Of a stretch of DNA of 64,000 bases, positions 43,699 to 52,683 are shown one piece after another. The DNA lies in contig DATJUX010000011.1 in NCBI GenBank assembly GCA_035502095.1, forward strand, positions 124,001 to 188,000, given 5' to 3'. The notes beneath the pieces were generated by a model. The model made no database searches and was not told where the DNA came from. It was given only the letters and a program-made list of their open reading frames with translations. This DNA is from JAKANT01 sp035502095. GTDB lineage: Bacteria > Pseudomonadota > Gammaproteobacteria > Burkholderiales > Burkholderiaceae_F. Position 1 is the stretch's first letter. Each line of letters begins with the position of its first letter. The position numbers were made by a program, and so were the translations under genes.

Positions 43699-44559
43699 TC
43701 ACGGTCGATCGAGAAATTCCCGGATGGCGGCGACCGATGCATCGCCGCGCGTGAGAAGGAACAGGTGTCCGCAATCGAACACCTTCAGCTCGCTGTTCGG
43801 AATCAGCAGGTGCATCAGCTTCGCGTTCGCAAGCGGCACCAGCGGATCGTCGCTGCCCGCCATCAGCAGCGTCGGCTGTTTCAGGCGATGCAGCCAGTGG
43901 ATGCTCGTCCAGCCGGCGATAGCGCCGAGTTGCAGGTAGTAGCCGAGGCGGGACTGCCACCTGACATGCTTGAAATGCTCCGTAGACAGCTCGGGCCGCT
44001 TGCGAAACTCGCCGCCATAGATGTGCCCGGCGACCCGGCGCGCATAGCTGCGACTGATGTAGCGCCGCGGCGTCGCCATCTTGAGCCAGACGCTGGGCCG
44101 GCTCGGCACCATCGCGATACCCGGCGTGGTCGCGCACAGGATCAACCGGCGACACCGCTCCGGCGCGCTGCGCGCGAACTGCTGCGCAGCCGCACCGCCC
44201 CACGAAATGCCGAGCACGTCGACCTGGCGATGCCCGTAGTGGTCGAGCACGCCGCAGGCGAGCCGCACGATGTCGCGCAGGCGGTACGGCCGCGGCGGCA
44301 TGAGCGAGTGGCCCACACCCGGCACGTCGAAGGTGATCAGCTCGCGTTCGGGCATGGAGCGGACCAGGGGGGCGAGCAACTCGATGTTGCCGCCGATGCC
44401 GTTGAACAGCAGGAGGGGCGCGACGCCGGGTTTGCCGCGGCGGGCCGGCCGCCGCCCCACGCGCAGAAGCTGCGCGCCGACACGCAACATCGAGATCGAC
44501 AACCCGTCGTTCTCATCCGCCCGTGCGGATGCGGTCGCAGCGGCGTCGACGTCGATCAC
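43699..44559 (-). CDS. phaZ: Intracellular PHA depolymerase
   Basis: A 286-residue alpha/beta hydrolase resembling pseudomonad medium-chain-PHA depolymerase. Oxyanion region LLLFNGIGGNIE, nucleophile SWGGAAAQQF, Asp in AGSDDPLVPL, His in GHLFLLTRG; GWTSIHWLHRLKQPTLL is a family hallmark. The start is GTG at 44559. It is upstream of phaC in the same orientation (52 bases), so synthesis and mobilisation of the polymer are probably co-expressed. Confidence 0.92.
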   Translation of the reverse strand: MIDVDAAATASARADENDGLSISMLRVGAQLLRVGRRPARRGKPGVAPLLLFNGIGGNIELLAPLVRSMPERELITFDVPGVGHSLMPPRPYRLRDIVRLACGVLDHYGHRQVDVLGISWGGAAAQQFARSAPERCRRLILCATTPGIAMVPSRPSVWLKMATPRRYISRSYARRVAGHIYGGEFRKRPELSTEHFKHVRWQSRLGYYLQLGAIAGWTSIHWLHRLKQPTLLMAGSDDPLVPLANAKLMHLLIPNSELKVFDCGHLFLLTRGDASVAAIREFLDRP

Positions 44560-44583
44560 TTGTCGCCCGCGACGGACGCCCTG

Positions 44584-45603
44584 CTAGGCGGCCGCCGAGT
44601 GCGCGGCGAATCGTGCCAGCGCGGTATCGACGTCGCCAAGCTCGAGTTCGATCGCGAGCAGGCGCTTCACGTAGTGCGACACCGCATACTCGTCGGTCAT
44701 GCCGATGCCGCCGTGCAGTTGCACCGCCTGCTGGCCGATCGCACGGAACGCGCGATGCGCCATCACCTGCGCCGCATCGACCGTGCGCGCATCGAGTTTC
44801 ATCGCCGCCGCCCAGGCCAGCGATTGCGCCTGTTCGCACTGGGTGAGCAGATCGGCCATGCGATGCGCCAGGGCCTGGAACCGGCCGATCGGCTGGCCGA
44901 ACTGCTTGCGCGTCCGCAGGTAATCCGTAGTGATGTCGAGCACGGCACGCGAAAGACCGACGCCTTCGGCAAACCGGCCGACGCGTGCCGCCGTGCGACC
45001 TGCGTGCCAGGCTTTCAGCGCCGCCGCGCCGCCGGCGAGCACGTTCGCCTCCGCGGCGACGAAATCGACTTCGGCGGCGGCACTGCCATCGAACTGGCGA
45101 TAGCTGCGGCGCGTGAGGGATCTGGGCGGGGCGAGCAGCAGGCCGCCGTCGACCAACGCAAGCACGGCGTCCGCATAACTCGCGTGTGCCGCCGCGCCCC
45201 TGACCCGTCCGCCTTGGGATTGTGGGTCCGGAAGCGCAACGACGATGCGCTCCCCGCCAGCGATGCCCGCGAGCCACTCGTCACGCGCGCCGCCCGCCGG
45301 CAAGGCACCCAGCGTCGCCGCCGCCGCGAGCGCGCTGTCGATGTATGGTTCGAGCAGCCAGCCACGACCGAGCGTCTGTGCGACCAGTGCGCCGTCGATC
45401 AGCGGCCTGCCAAGGCCGCCCGCATCCTCCGGCACGCAGAGCGCGGTGACGCCGAGTTCGGCCAGATCGGCCCACAGCGGCGGGCGCTGCGCCGGATCGT
45501 TCTTCAGTTGCGCGCGCCGCGCTTCGAAGCTGCAGCGTTCGCGCACGAGGCGCTCGCAGCTCGAAGCGAGCATCGATTGTTCTTCGCTGAAATCGAAATC
45601 CAT
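44584..45603 (-). CDS. Acyl-CoA dehydrogenase, small subunit type (PimD-like)
   Basis: A 339-residue acyl-CoA dehydrogenase-fold protein starting MDFDFSEEQSMLASSCERLV. It pairs with the larger gene 127 bases upstream, in the pattern of PimC/PimD and steroid-degrading FadE heteromers. YLRTRKQFGQPIGRFQALAH and QLHGGIGMTDEY are present; the usual catalytic Glu region is altered, as in the non-catalytic partners. It lies 24 bases before phaZ. Substrate could be dicarboxylyl- or branched acyl-CoA. Confidence 0.85.
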   Translation of the reverse strand: MDFDFSEEQSMLASSCERLVRERCSFEARRAQLKNDPAQRPPLWADLAELGVTALCVPEDAGGLGRPLIDGALVAQTLGRGWLLEPYIDSALAAAATLGALPAGGARDEWLAGIAGGERIVVALPDPQSQGGRVRGAAAHASYADAVLALVDGGLLLAPPRSLTRRSYRQFDGSAAAEVDFVAAEANVLAGGAAALKAWHAGRTAARVGRFAEGVGLSRAVLDITTDYLRTRKQFGQPIGRFQALAHRMADLLTQCEQAQSLAWAAAMKLDARTVDAAQVMAHRAFRAIGQQAVQLHGGIGMTDEYAVSHYVKRLLAIELELGDVDTALARFAAHSAAA

Positions 45604-45669
45604 TTTTCTGCCACCTGTTCGTCAACCCGCATGCATCCTTCAACTCGCTTCCCCGGGGCTGGGGGAGCA

Positions 45670-45694
45670 CGAGGGGGCCAGCCAAGCCCCCTCG
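45670..45694. terminator. Hairpin between two acyl-CoA dehydrogenase genes
   Basis: Perfect nine-base arms (CGAGGGGGC, 45670-45678; GCCCCCTCG, 45686-45694) with a seven-base loop. It lies within a run of minus-strand genes, so it would attenuate rather than end the operon. Confidence 0.4.
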
Positions 45695-45714
45695 TTCTAT
45701 CACTGCGCGAAGCG

Positions 45715-45751
45715 AAGCATGTTCCTCGAACTACAGTTCGAGGACATGCTT
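45715..45751. repeat. Palindrome spanning an acyl-CoA dehydrogenase stop codon
   Basis: Arms AAGCATGTTCCTCGAAC (45715-45731) and GTTCGAGGACATGCTT (45736-45751) pair over 16 bases with one bulged T and a four-base loop. The right arm encodes the last residues (KHVLEL) of the larger dehydrogenase. Confidence 0.6.
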
Positions 45752-46906
45752 TGCGATGATTCCACGTTGGATCTCGTTCGACCCGCCGTAGATCGTCACC
45801 TTGCGCAGATTGAGATAGAACGCCGCTTCCGGCGCAAGCGCCCAGCCGTCGTGCGCGGAGGCGTCGGCCCGGCCGGCGAGCGCGCCGGGGCCGCGACAGT
45901 CGAGCAGCAATTCGGAAATGCGCTGGAAGATCTCCGAGCCCTTGATCTTCAGCATCGACGTCATCGGTCCCAACGCGCCCTTGGCACGGCCAGCCGCGAG
46001 CACGCGCAGGTTGGTGATCTCGAGCGCCATGAGGTCGATTTCGACCTCCGCCATTCGCGCCGCGAACAGCGGATCCTCCGCCAGCGGGCGGCCGTTGCGA
46101 CGCACCTCGCGCGCCAGGCGCCTGGCGCGCGCGAGCTCGCGCTTGTTCAGGCCGATGCCGGCGATGTTGGTGCGCTCGTGCTCGAGCAGATACTTGGCGA
46201 TGGTCCAGCCCTGGTTTTCCGCGCCGACGAGTTGATCGAGCGGAATCTCGACATCGTCCAGGAACACCTCGTTCACCTCGTGCGCGCCGTCGAGCAGGAT
46301 GATCGGCCGCACGGTGACACCCTTCGACTTCATGTCGAGCAGGACGAAGCTGATGCCCTCCTGCTTCTTCGCATCCGGATCGGTGCGCACCAGGCAGAAC
46401 ATCCAGTCGGCGTATTGCGCGAGCGTGGTCCAGGTCTTCTGGCCGCTGATCACGTATCGATCGCTCTTGCGCACCGCGCGCGTCGACAGGCCGGCGAGAT
46501 CGCTGCCCGCTCCGGGCTCCGAGTACCCCTGGCACCACCAGTCCTCCGCCGAGGGGATACGTGGCAGGAAGCGGCGCTTCTGCGCACCGGTGCCGAACTT
46601 CATCAGCACGGGCGCGACCATGCGCAGGCCGAACGGCAGCTGCCGCGGCGCGCCGGCAAGCGCGGCCTCCTCCTCGAAGATGTGCTGGCGGATCGGGTCC
46701 CAGCCGGGCCCACCCCACTCCTTCGGCCAGCTCGTCGCACCCCAGCCCTTCGCGTGCAGGATCTTCTGCCAGCGCACCATGTGATCGCGGTTGGCGCGTT
46801 CGCCGGCCTCGATCGTCTCGCGGATGTCGGGCGGCATCGCGGTACGCATGAATTCGCGCACCTCGCGGCGGAACGCCTCTTCCTCGACCGTGAAATTGAG
46901 GTCCAT
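45731..46906 (-). CDS. Acyl-CoA dehydrogenase, large subunit type (PimC-like)
   Basis: A 391-residue acyl-CoA dehydrogenase starting MDLNFTVEEEAFRREVREFM. WPKEWGGPGWDPIRQHIFEEE, GYSEPGAGSDLAGLSTRAV and YGGSNEIQRGIIAKHVL are typical of this subfamily. GGAGG lies nine bases before ATG 46906. It is the first of the dehydrogenase pair and follows the 3-hydroxyacyl-CoA dehydrogenase on the same strand, suggesting a beta-oxidation transcript that continues into phaZ-phaC. Confidence 0.9.
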   Translation of the reverse strand: MDLNFTVEEEAFRREVREFMRTAMPPDIRETIEAGERANRDHMVRWQKILHAKGWGATSWPKEWGGPGWDPIRQHIFEEEAALAGAPRQLPFGLRMVAPVLMKFGTGAQKRRFLPRIPSAEDWWCQGYSEPGAGSDLAGLSTRAVRKSDRYVISGQKTWTTLAQYADWMFCLVRTDPDAKKQEGISFVLLDMKSKGVTVRPIILLDGAHEVNEVFLDDVEIPLDQLVGAENQGWTIAKYLLEHERTNIAGIGLNKRELARARRLAREVRRNGRPLAEDPLFAARMAEVEIDLMALEITNLRVLAAGRAKGALGPMTSMLKIKGSEIFQRISELLLDCRGPGALAGRADASAHDGWALAPEAAFYLNLRKVTIYGGSNEIQRGIIAKHVLEL

Positions 46907-46927
46907 CGATCTATTCCTCCGGCAGAC

Positions 46928-46994
46928 GATCGGCGGTCGGCGACCGCCGATCAGTTGTCGCATGAACCTCCCCTCTTCCCTGGAGGGAGAGGGG
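46928..46994. repeat. Two adjacent intergenic hairpins
   Basis: A perfect 11-base inverted repeat with a three-base loop (GATCGGCGGTC at 46928-46938, complement at 46942-46952) is followed by a CCCCTCTTCCCT / AGGGAGAGGGG dyad (46970-46981, 46984-46994). Both lie between minus-strand genes; the second resembles dispersed pyrimidine/purine repeats of proteobacteria. Confidence 0.5.
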
Positions 46995-47048
46995 CCGGGG
47001 GAGAGGGCGCAAACGGTGGATGCTCACCTTCATTCGCTGCCCGGTCCC

Positions 47049-48584
47049 CTAATCCGAATGCGCCAGCGACAGCCCCAGCGTCGCCCTGCGCGTGAGCCAA
47101 GTGCTGGCGCGGTAGCGCGGATCGCCCGTCAGCCGCAGCAATCCGTCGAGGATACGGCGCACGGTCGGCACGCCGATCGCATCGCCCCATGCGAGCGGCC
47201 CGTGCGGATAACCGAGGCCGAGCTGCACCGCACGATCAATGTCGCCCGGCACGGCGATGCGCTGCTCGGCCATCGCGCAGGCGATGTTCACGATGTGCGC
47301 GACCACGCGCTGTCCGACCAGCCCGGCCGAGTCGCGCACCAGATGGACGACCACGCCCGGCGCGGCAAATGCCGCACGCGCGCGCTCGCGCCACTCAGGC
47401 GCCAGGGCAGGGCTGGCGAACACGCACTGAACCTTGCGGCCCGGGAAGATGGCGTCGTATCCCACGGCGCGCGCTGTGTCGAACCCTCCGGCGGCGATCG
47501 CGGAGGTCGCATCGGTCCCGATGGGCGCGACCACGATGAGGCTATCGGGCGCCGGCCTGGCGCCGGTGTCCATTTGCACCGCGGCCCCGAGTACCGGGCG
47601 CACCGCCGCCGTGTCGATGCCGGACGTCGCATCGAGCCAGACGCGCGGCGGTGCCACGGTTGGCGGTGCGGGTTCCGGCGGAGTTTGTTGCTGGCCTTCC
47701 GTGTAGTGGTAGAAGCCCGCGCCGCGCTTGCGTCCGAGCAATCCGCCCTCGAGCATGCGGCGCGTGAGCACCTGCGGCCGGAAGCGCGCTTCTTCGTAGT
47801 ACTGGTGATAGATCGATTCCATCACCGGCTGGGACACGTCCAGCCCGGTGAGATCGAGCAGTTCGCATGGACCGAGCTTGAAGCCGCACGCGTCGCGCAG
47901 CACCGCATCGAGCGTCGCCGGCTCGCACACGCCTTCGGACAGGATGCGCAGACCCTCGGTGCCGAAACCGCGCCCCGCGTGATTGACGATGAAACCCGGC
48001 GTATCGAGCGCGCGCACGGGCGTGTGGCCGAAGCGCCGCGCCAGCGCGATCAGCGCTTCGCAGACACGCGGATCGGTGCGCAAGGCGGCAACGACTTCGA
48101 CCACCTTCATCACGGGCGCCGGATTGAAGAAGTGGAAACCGGCGACGCGCTCGGGGCGCGTGCATGCCGCGGCGATCGCGGTGACGGAAAGCGAACTCGT
48201 GTTCGTCGCCAGGATCGCATCCGCAGCGACGATGCGCTCGACCTCGGCAAAGAGCTTGCGCTTGACCTCGAGATCCTCGACGACCGCTTCGATCAGCAGC
48301 GTCGCGTCCCGGAGATCGGCCACGGCGGCGACCGGCTGCAGCCGCGCCGTCAGTGCCGAAGCACCGCTCGCATCGAGTTTGCCGCGCGCCACCCGCTTTT
48401 CGAGATCGGCCGCGACGATCGACCGGGCCGCCTCGGACGCGCCGGGCTGCGCGTCGAACAGGAGGACGCGCAATTCCGCTTGCGCCAGCAATTGTGCGAT
48501 GCCGCGTCCCATCGCGCCGCAGCCGATGACCGCAGCGGCGGCTCCGGCGCGTACGGCCTGCTCGAATTGGGAATCGATCGACAT
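47049..48584 (-). CDS. Two-domain 3-hydroxyacyl-CoA dehydrogenase (PaaH-like)
   Basis: NAD-dependent oxidation of 3-hydroxyacyl-CoA, 511 residues. Rossmann motif AVIGCGAMGRGIAQLLAQA near residue 18, catalytic AGFHFFNPAPVMKVVEVV, and a duplicated C-terminal 3HCDH domain (FIVNHAGRGFGTEGLRIL in the first, VVAHIVNIACAMAEQRIAV in the second). It is the layout of PaaH of phenylacetate and dicarboxylate oxidation. The start is taken at ATG 48584; a Met-Met pair at 48614 is an alternative. Upstream of the PimC/PimD-type pair. Confidence 0.9.
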   Translation of the reverse strand: MSIDSQFEQAVRAGAAAAVIGCGAMGRGIAQLLAQAELRVLLFDAQPGASEAARSIVAADLEKRVARGKLDASGASALTARLQPVAAVADLRDATLLIEAVVEDLEVKRKLFAEVERIVAADAILATNTSSLSVTAIAAACTRPERVAGFHFFNPAPVMKVVEVVAALRTDPRVCEALIALARRFGHTPVRALDTPGFIVNHAGRGFGTEGLRILSEGVCEPATLDAVLRDACGFKLGPCELLDLTGLDVSQPVMESIYHQYYEEARFRPQVLTRRMLEGGLLGRKRGAGFYHYTEGQQQTPPEPAPPTVAPPRVWLDATSGIDTAAVRPVLGAAVQMDTGARPAPDSLIVVAPIGTDATSAIAAGGFDTARAVGYDAIFPGRKVQCVFASPALAPEWRERARAAFAAPGVVVHLVRDSAGLVGQRVVAHIVNIACAMAEQRIAVPGDIDRAVQLGLGYPHGPLAWGDAIGVPTVRRILDGLLRLTGDPRYRASTWLTRRATLGLSLAHSD

Positions 48585-48798
48585 GACGCGCTCGGCAGCG
48601 GCAGCCGGCATCATAGGCCGACATCCGCCCCGCCCGGGTAAACGTGCCTGCCGAGCTGCCTGCTTCGCGCCGAACGGCGCTGATCGAGAGCGGCGAACCT
48701 GCTTACACTGCCGCCCCGGGTGAGACGATCGTCCGTGCGCACTGCGTAGCGGGGCGAGTCGGACTCTGGCTTCGGTATCGGGGGAAGGAGAAACACTC

Positions 48799-49959
48799 AT
48801 GCAGCGACGTCTGACCACGATCATGCTTGGCGCGGGCCTGTTGATGGCCGCCTTCGGCGCCCAGGCACAGGACAAGCTGAAGGTCGGCCTGATGCTGCCG
48901 TACACGGGTACGTACGCGGCGCTCGGGGCCGCGATCGAGAACGGGTTCCGCCTGTACGTGCAGGAAATGGGCGGCAAGGTGGGCGGGCGCGAGATCGAGT
49001 ACTTCAAGGTCGACGACGAGTCCGATCCGTCCAAGGCCACCGACAACGTCAACCGCCTGATCAAGCGCGACCAGGTCGACGTGCTGGTGGGGACCGTGCA
49101 CTCGGGCGTGGCGATGGCGATGGCAAAGGCCGTACGCGAGAGCGGCACGCTGCTGATCGTGCCGAACGCGGGCGCCGATGCGGTGACGGGTGCGATGTGC
49201 GCGCCGAACATCTTCCGCTCGTCGTTTTCGAACTGGCAGCCGGCCTATGCGATGGGGCAGGTCGCGGCGGAACGCAAGTACAAGACGGCGGTGACGATCA
49301 CCTGGAAATACGCGGCCGGCGACGAGTCGGTGGGCGGGTTCAAGGAGGCGTTCGAGAAGGGCGGCGGGAAGGTGCTCAAGGAGTTGACGGTGCCGTTTCC
49401 AAACGTCGAGTTCCAGGCGTTGCTGACGGAGATCGCGGCGACCAAACCGGACATCGTGTATTCGTTCTTTGCCGGCGGCGGCGCGGTGAAGTTCGTCAAG
49501 GACTATGCCGCGGCGGGGCTTAACAAGGCGATTCCGCTGGTCGGGCCGGGGTTTCTTACCGACGGCACGCTGGATGCGCAGGGCGATGCCGCCCAGGGCA
49601 TGCTCACCACGCTGCACTACGCCGACAGCCTGAACACGCCGCGGGACAACGCGTTCCGGCTCAGCTACGTGAAGGCGTTCAAGCTGCAGCCGGACGTGTA
49701 CGCGGTGCAGGGCTACGACGCGGCGCAGCTGCTCGGCGTGGGCATGGCGGCGGTGAAGGGCGACCTCAGCAGGCGCGCCGAGATGATTGCGGCGATGGAA
49801 AAGGCCAGGGTCGACAGCCCGCGCGGCCCGTTCACGCTCGGCAAGTCGCACAACCCGGTGCAGGACTTCTATTTGCGCAAGGTCGAGGGCAAGGAGAACA
49901 AGGTGATCGGCGTGGCCGCCAAGGCGCTTGCCGATCCCGGCCGCGGCTGCCGCATGTGA
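48799..49959 (+). CDS. livK: ABC transporter periplasmic binding protein (LivK-like)
   Basis: A 386-residue type I receptor of the branched-chain amino acid/amide family. Signal peptide 1-23 (LLMAAFGAQAQ); mature start KLKVGLMLPYTGTYAALGAAIENGF; VDVLVGTVHSGVAMAM and PDIVYSFFAGGGAVKFVKDY in the lobes. AAGGAG precedes the ATG. Family members in this context often bind aromatic or carboxylic acids rather than leucine; the beta-oxidation genes next door fit that, as inference. A -10-like TACACT lies at 48714. Confidence 0.92.
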   Translation: MQRRLTTIMLGAGLLMAAFGAQAQDKLKVGLMLPYTGTYAALGAAIENGFRLYVQEMGGKVGGREIEYFKVDDESDPSKATDNVNRLIKRDQVDVLVGTVHSGVAMAMAKAVRESGTLLIVPNAGADAVTGAMCAPNIFRSSFSNWQPAYAMGQVAAERKYKTAVTITWKYAAGDESVGGFKEAFEKGGGKVLKELTVPFPNVEFQALLTEIAATKPDIVYSFFAGGGAVKFVKDYAAAGLNKAIPLVGPGFLTDGTLDAQGDAAQGMLTTLHYADSLNTPRDNAFRLSYVKAFKLQPDVYAVQGYDAAQLLGVGMAAVKGDLSRRAEMIAAMEKARVDSPRGPFTLGKSHNPVQDFYLRKVEGKENKVIGVAAKALADPGRGCRM

Positions 49960-49987
49960 CGCGGGCGCACGCCGGCGCGGCCGCGTC

Positions 49988-50007
49988 ATCCCGGCGCAGG
50001 CCGGGAT
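49988..50007. repeat. REP-like hairpin
   Basis: ATCCCGGC and GCCGGGAT (eight pairs, four-base loop) between livK and livH, within GTCATCCCGGCGCAGGCCGG, which resembles a widespread proteobacterial intergenic repeat. It may lower expression of the membrane genes relative to the receptor. Confidence 0.5.
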
Positions 50008-50067
50008 CCGATTTTCCTTTCACAATCGATCCGGCCCGGCCCCGGTTCCCGGCCACCCAAGCCACCG

Positions 50068-50949
50068 ATGGACGCGACGACGTTCCTGGTGCAATGCCTG
50101 AACGCGGTCCAATACGGACTGCTCCTGTTCCTCGTCGCGAGCGGCCTCACCCTGATCTTCGGCGCGATGAACATCATCAACCTCGCGCACGGCAGCTTCT
50201 ACATGGTGGGCGCGTACATGGCCTACGCGCTGGCTCCGTGGGTCGGCCACTACCTCGGCGGCGGCTTCTTCACGACCCTGCTCGTCGGCCTGCTGCTGTC
50301 GATCGTGCTCGGCTACGTCCTCGAGTGGGGTTTCTTCAGCCTGCTGTACGAACGCGAACACCTGCAGCAGGTGCTGATGACGTATGGCCTGATCCTGATA
50401 TTCGAGGAACTGCGCAGCATCATCGTCGGTGATGACGTGCACGGCGTGGCCACGCCGGACTGGCTCTCGGGGTCGATCGCGCTCGGCAGCCTGATGACCT
50501 ATCCGGTGTACCGCTTGTTCATCTCCGTAGTGTGCCTGTTGGTCGCGGCGGCGATGTACCTCGTGCTCACGCGCACGCGGCTGGGCATGGCGGTGCGCGC
50601 GGGCAGCGTCGATCGCGAGATGGCGCAGTCGCTGGGCATCGACATCGACTTCCTGTTTCGCGTGGTGTTCGCGGCCGGCGTCGCGCTGGCCGTGCTGGCC
50701 GGGATGATCGCGGCACCGGTCTCGTCGGTCTATCCCGGCATGGGAAACCAGGTGCTGATCATCTGCTTCGTGGTGGTGGTGATCGGCGGCATCGGATCCG
50801 TGCGCGGCGCATTCGTCGCGGCGCTCCTGGTCGGATTCGTCGATACCTTCGGCAAGGTCTTGTTCCAGGAAGCGGCCGGTGTGCTCGTCTACCTCGTGAT
50901 GGCAGCCATCCTCCTGTGGAAGCCCGAGGGGCTGTTCCGGCGCGGATGA
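50068..50949 (+). CDS. livH: ABC transporter permease LivH
   Basis: A 293-residue inner-membrane permease of the LivH type. GLTLIFGAMNIINLAHGSFYMVGAYM is the family signature; eight or so hydrophobic segments follow, and VIGGIGSVRGAFVAALLVG is the conserved cytoplasmic loop that contacts the ATPase. Its TGA overlaps the livM ATG. Confidence 0.93.
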   Translation: MDATTFLVQCLNAVQYGLLLFLVASGLTLIFGAMNIINLAHGSFYMVGAYMAYALAPWVGHYLGGGFFTTLLVGLLLSIVLGYVLEWGFFSLLYEREHLQQVLMTYGLILIFEELRSIIVGDDVHGVATPDWLSGSIALGSLMTYPVYRLFISVVCLLVAAAMYLVLTRTRLGMAVRAGSVDREMAQSLGIDIDFLFRVVFAAGVALAVLAGMIAAPVSSVYPGMGNQVLIICFVVVVIGGIGSVRGAFVAALLVGFVDTFGKVLFQEAAGVLVYLVMAAILLWKPEGLFRRG

Positions 50950-51932
50950 GGATGCAGGTCTCCTCCCGCCAGGCCTGGTCGTCGGCGCTCGTCGTCGCGG
51001 CGCTGGCCGCGTTCCCGCTCGTCGGCGGCAAATACGAAGTCGATCTGATCGCAAAGATCCTGGTGCTTGCCGTCTTCGCGCTCAGCCTCGAACTGCTGGT
51101 CGGGCAGACCGGGCTGGTCAGCTTCGGCCACGCCGCTTTTTTCGGTCTCGGTGCGTACACGACCGCGCTCCTGTTGCAGGACCCGGACCCGCGCCCGTTC
51201 TGGCTCGTGCTCGCGGCGGCGATGCTGGCCGCGGGCCTCTACGCGCTGCCCGTCGCGGCGCTGTCGCTGCGCACGCGCGGCGTCTACTTCATCATGGTCA
51301 CGCTGGCGTTCGCCCAGCTCGTGTACTACGTGTTCCACGACACCAAGATCGCCAAGGGAAGCGACGGCATCTATCTCACCGGTGTGCCCGAGTTCTCGGT
51401 CGCCGGCCGGGTCCCGTTCGACATCACCCGCCCACTGCCGTTCTACTACGTCGCGCTCGGCGTGCTATGCCTCGTCTTTGCCCTGCTCGCGGCCTTGAGC
51501 CGGTCGCGCTTTGGCCGTGCGCTCGCCGGCATCCGCGCCAACGAGCAGCGCATGCGCGCCGCCGGTTTTGCGACGTACCCGTACAAGATCGCGGCCTTCG
51601 TGCTCGCGGCGATGCTGGCCGGGCTGGCCGGATTCCTGAAGGCGACCCGGGACGGCTACGTGAACCCGGAGATGCTCGCGTGGCACGAGTCCGGGGCCGT
51701 GCTGCTGATGATCATCCTGGGCGGACTCGGCAAGCTGCGCGGCGCGGTGCTGGGCGCATTCGGATTCGTGCTGTTGCAGGAGTTCTTCAAGAACGACGCC
51801 GTCTTCGGCGAGTTTGCGAAGCGCTGGCAGCTGCCGCTCGGCCTGACGATCATTGCCTGCGTGCTCCTGCTGCCGCACGGGCTGATCGGCCTGCCGGCGC
51901 GCCTGCGCCCGCGCGTGCACCGCGATGGCTGA
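50946..51932 (+). CDS. livM: ABC transporter permease LivM
   Basis: A 328-residue permease partner of LivH. LLVGQTGLVSFGHAAFFGLGAY and AFVLAAMLAGLAGFLKA are diagnostic; ILGGLGKLRGAVLGAF is the coupling loop. The start ATG at 50946 overlaps the livH stop (ATGA). The end overlaps the livG start by eight bases. Confidence 0.93.
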   Translation: MRMQVSSRQAWSSALVVAALAAFPLVGGKYEVDLIAKILVLAVFALSLELLVGQTGLVSFGHAAFFGLGAYTTALLLQDPDPRPFWLVLAAAMLAAGLYALPVAALSLRTRGVYFIMVTLAFAQLVYYVFHDTKIAKGSDGIYLTGVPEFSVAGRVPFDITRPLPFYYVALGVLCLVFALLAALSRSRFGRALAGIRANEQRMRAAGFATYPYKIAAFVLAAMLAGLAGFLKATRDGYVNPEMLAWHESGAVLLMIILGGLGKLRGAVLGAFGFVLLQEFFKNDAVFGEFAKRWQLPLGLTIIACVLLLPHGLIGLPARLRPRVHRDG

Positions 51933-52674
51933 GACGCTGCTCGCCGCGTTTGGCCTGTCGCGCCGCTTCGGCGGGCTGGTCGCCGTCAACGACGTTTCGC
52001 TCGCGCTCGAGCGCGGCGCCGTGCATGCCGTCATCGGCACCAATGGCGCCGGCAAGTCGACGCTGATCAACATCCTGTCCGGCGAGATCGCCGCCACCGC
52101 GGGTCGGGTGGAACTGCTCGGACAGGACGTGACGTCGCTTTCGCAGCCGCGGCGCGCCCTGCGCGGACTGGGACGCAGCTATCAGCGCAGCACCATTTTC
52201 CCGCACTTCACGGTTGCCGAGAACTGCCGGCTCGCCGCGCAGGCGATGCGGCAGCGGCCGTGGGCGCTCTGGGAGCCCGCACGCGACTGCCCGGAGGCGA
52301 CGCAGCGCGCACGGTCGGCGCTTGAGCGCACGGGCCTTGACGAGGACGCGACGCGGCTCGCGGGCAGCCTGCCGCACGGGCGCAAGCGCCAGCTGGAGAT
52401 CGCGCTTTGTCTCGCGACCACGCCGCGCGTACTGCTGCTCGACGAGCCGCTCGCGGGAATGGGACCCGAGGAGACGGAACGCATGCTGGCGCTGCTGGCG
52501 CAGCTGAAAGCCGATCACGCCATCCTGCTGGTCGAGCACGACATGGACGCGGTGTTCCGCATCGCCGATCGCATCACGGTGATGGTCAACGGGATGGCGA
52601 TCGCCAGCGATACGCCCGACAACGTGCGCGCGAACCAGGAAGTGCAGCGCGCTTATCTCGGTGTCGGCCACTAG
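51925..52674 (+). CDS. livG: ABC transporter ATPase LivG
   Basis: A 249-residue ATPase. Walker A GTNGAGKSTLINI (about 40), a slightly divergent signature LPHGRKRQLEIAL, Walker B VLLLDEPLAGM and the switch His in VEHDMDAVF. It overlaps livM by eight bases and is followed by livF after nine. Confidence 0.94.
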   Translation: MAETLLAAFGLSRRFGGLVAVNDVSLALERGAVHAVIGTNGAGKSTLINILSGEIAATAGRVELLGQDVTSLSQPRRALRGLGRSYQRSTIFPHFTVAENCRLAAQAMRQRPWALWEPARDCPEATQRARSALERTGLDEDATRLAGSLPHGRKRQLEIALCLATTPRVLLLDEPLAGMGPEETERMLALLAQLKADHAILLVEHDMDAVFRIADRITVMVNGMAIASDTPDNVRANQEVQRAYLGVGH

Positions 52675-52683
52675 GGCGGAACG

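Noticed and set aside
45245..47095. Plus-strand open frame of 616 codons opposite the acyl-CoA dehydrogenases
   Set aside because: Antisense shadow; the minus-strand genes have full family signatures and ribosome-binding sites.
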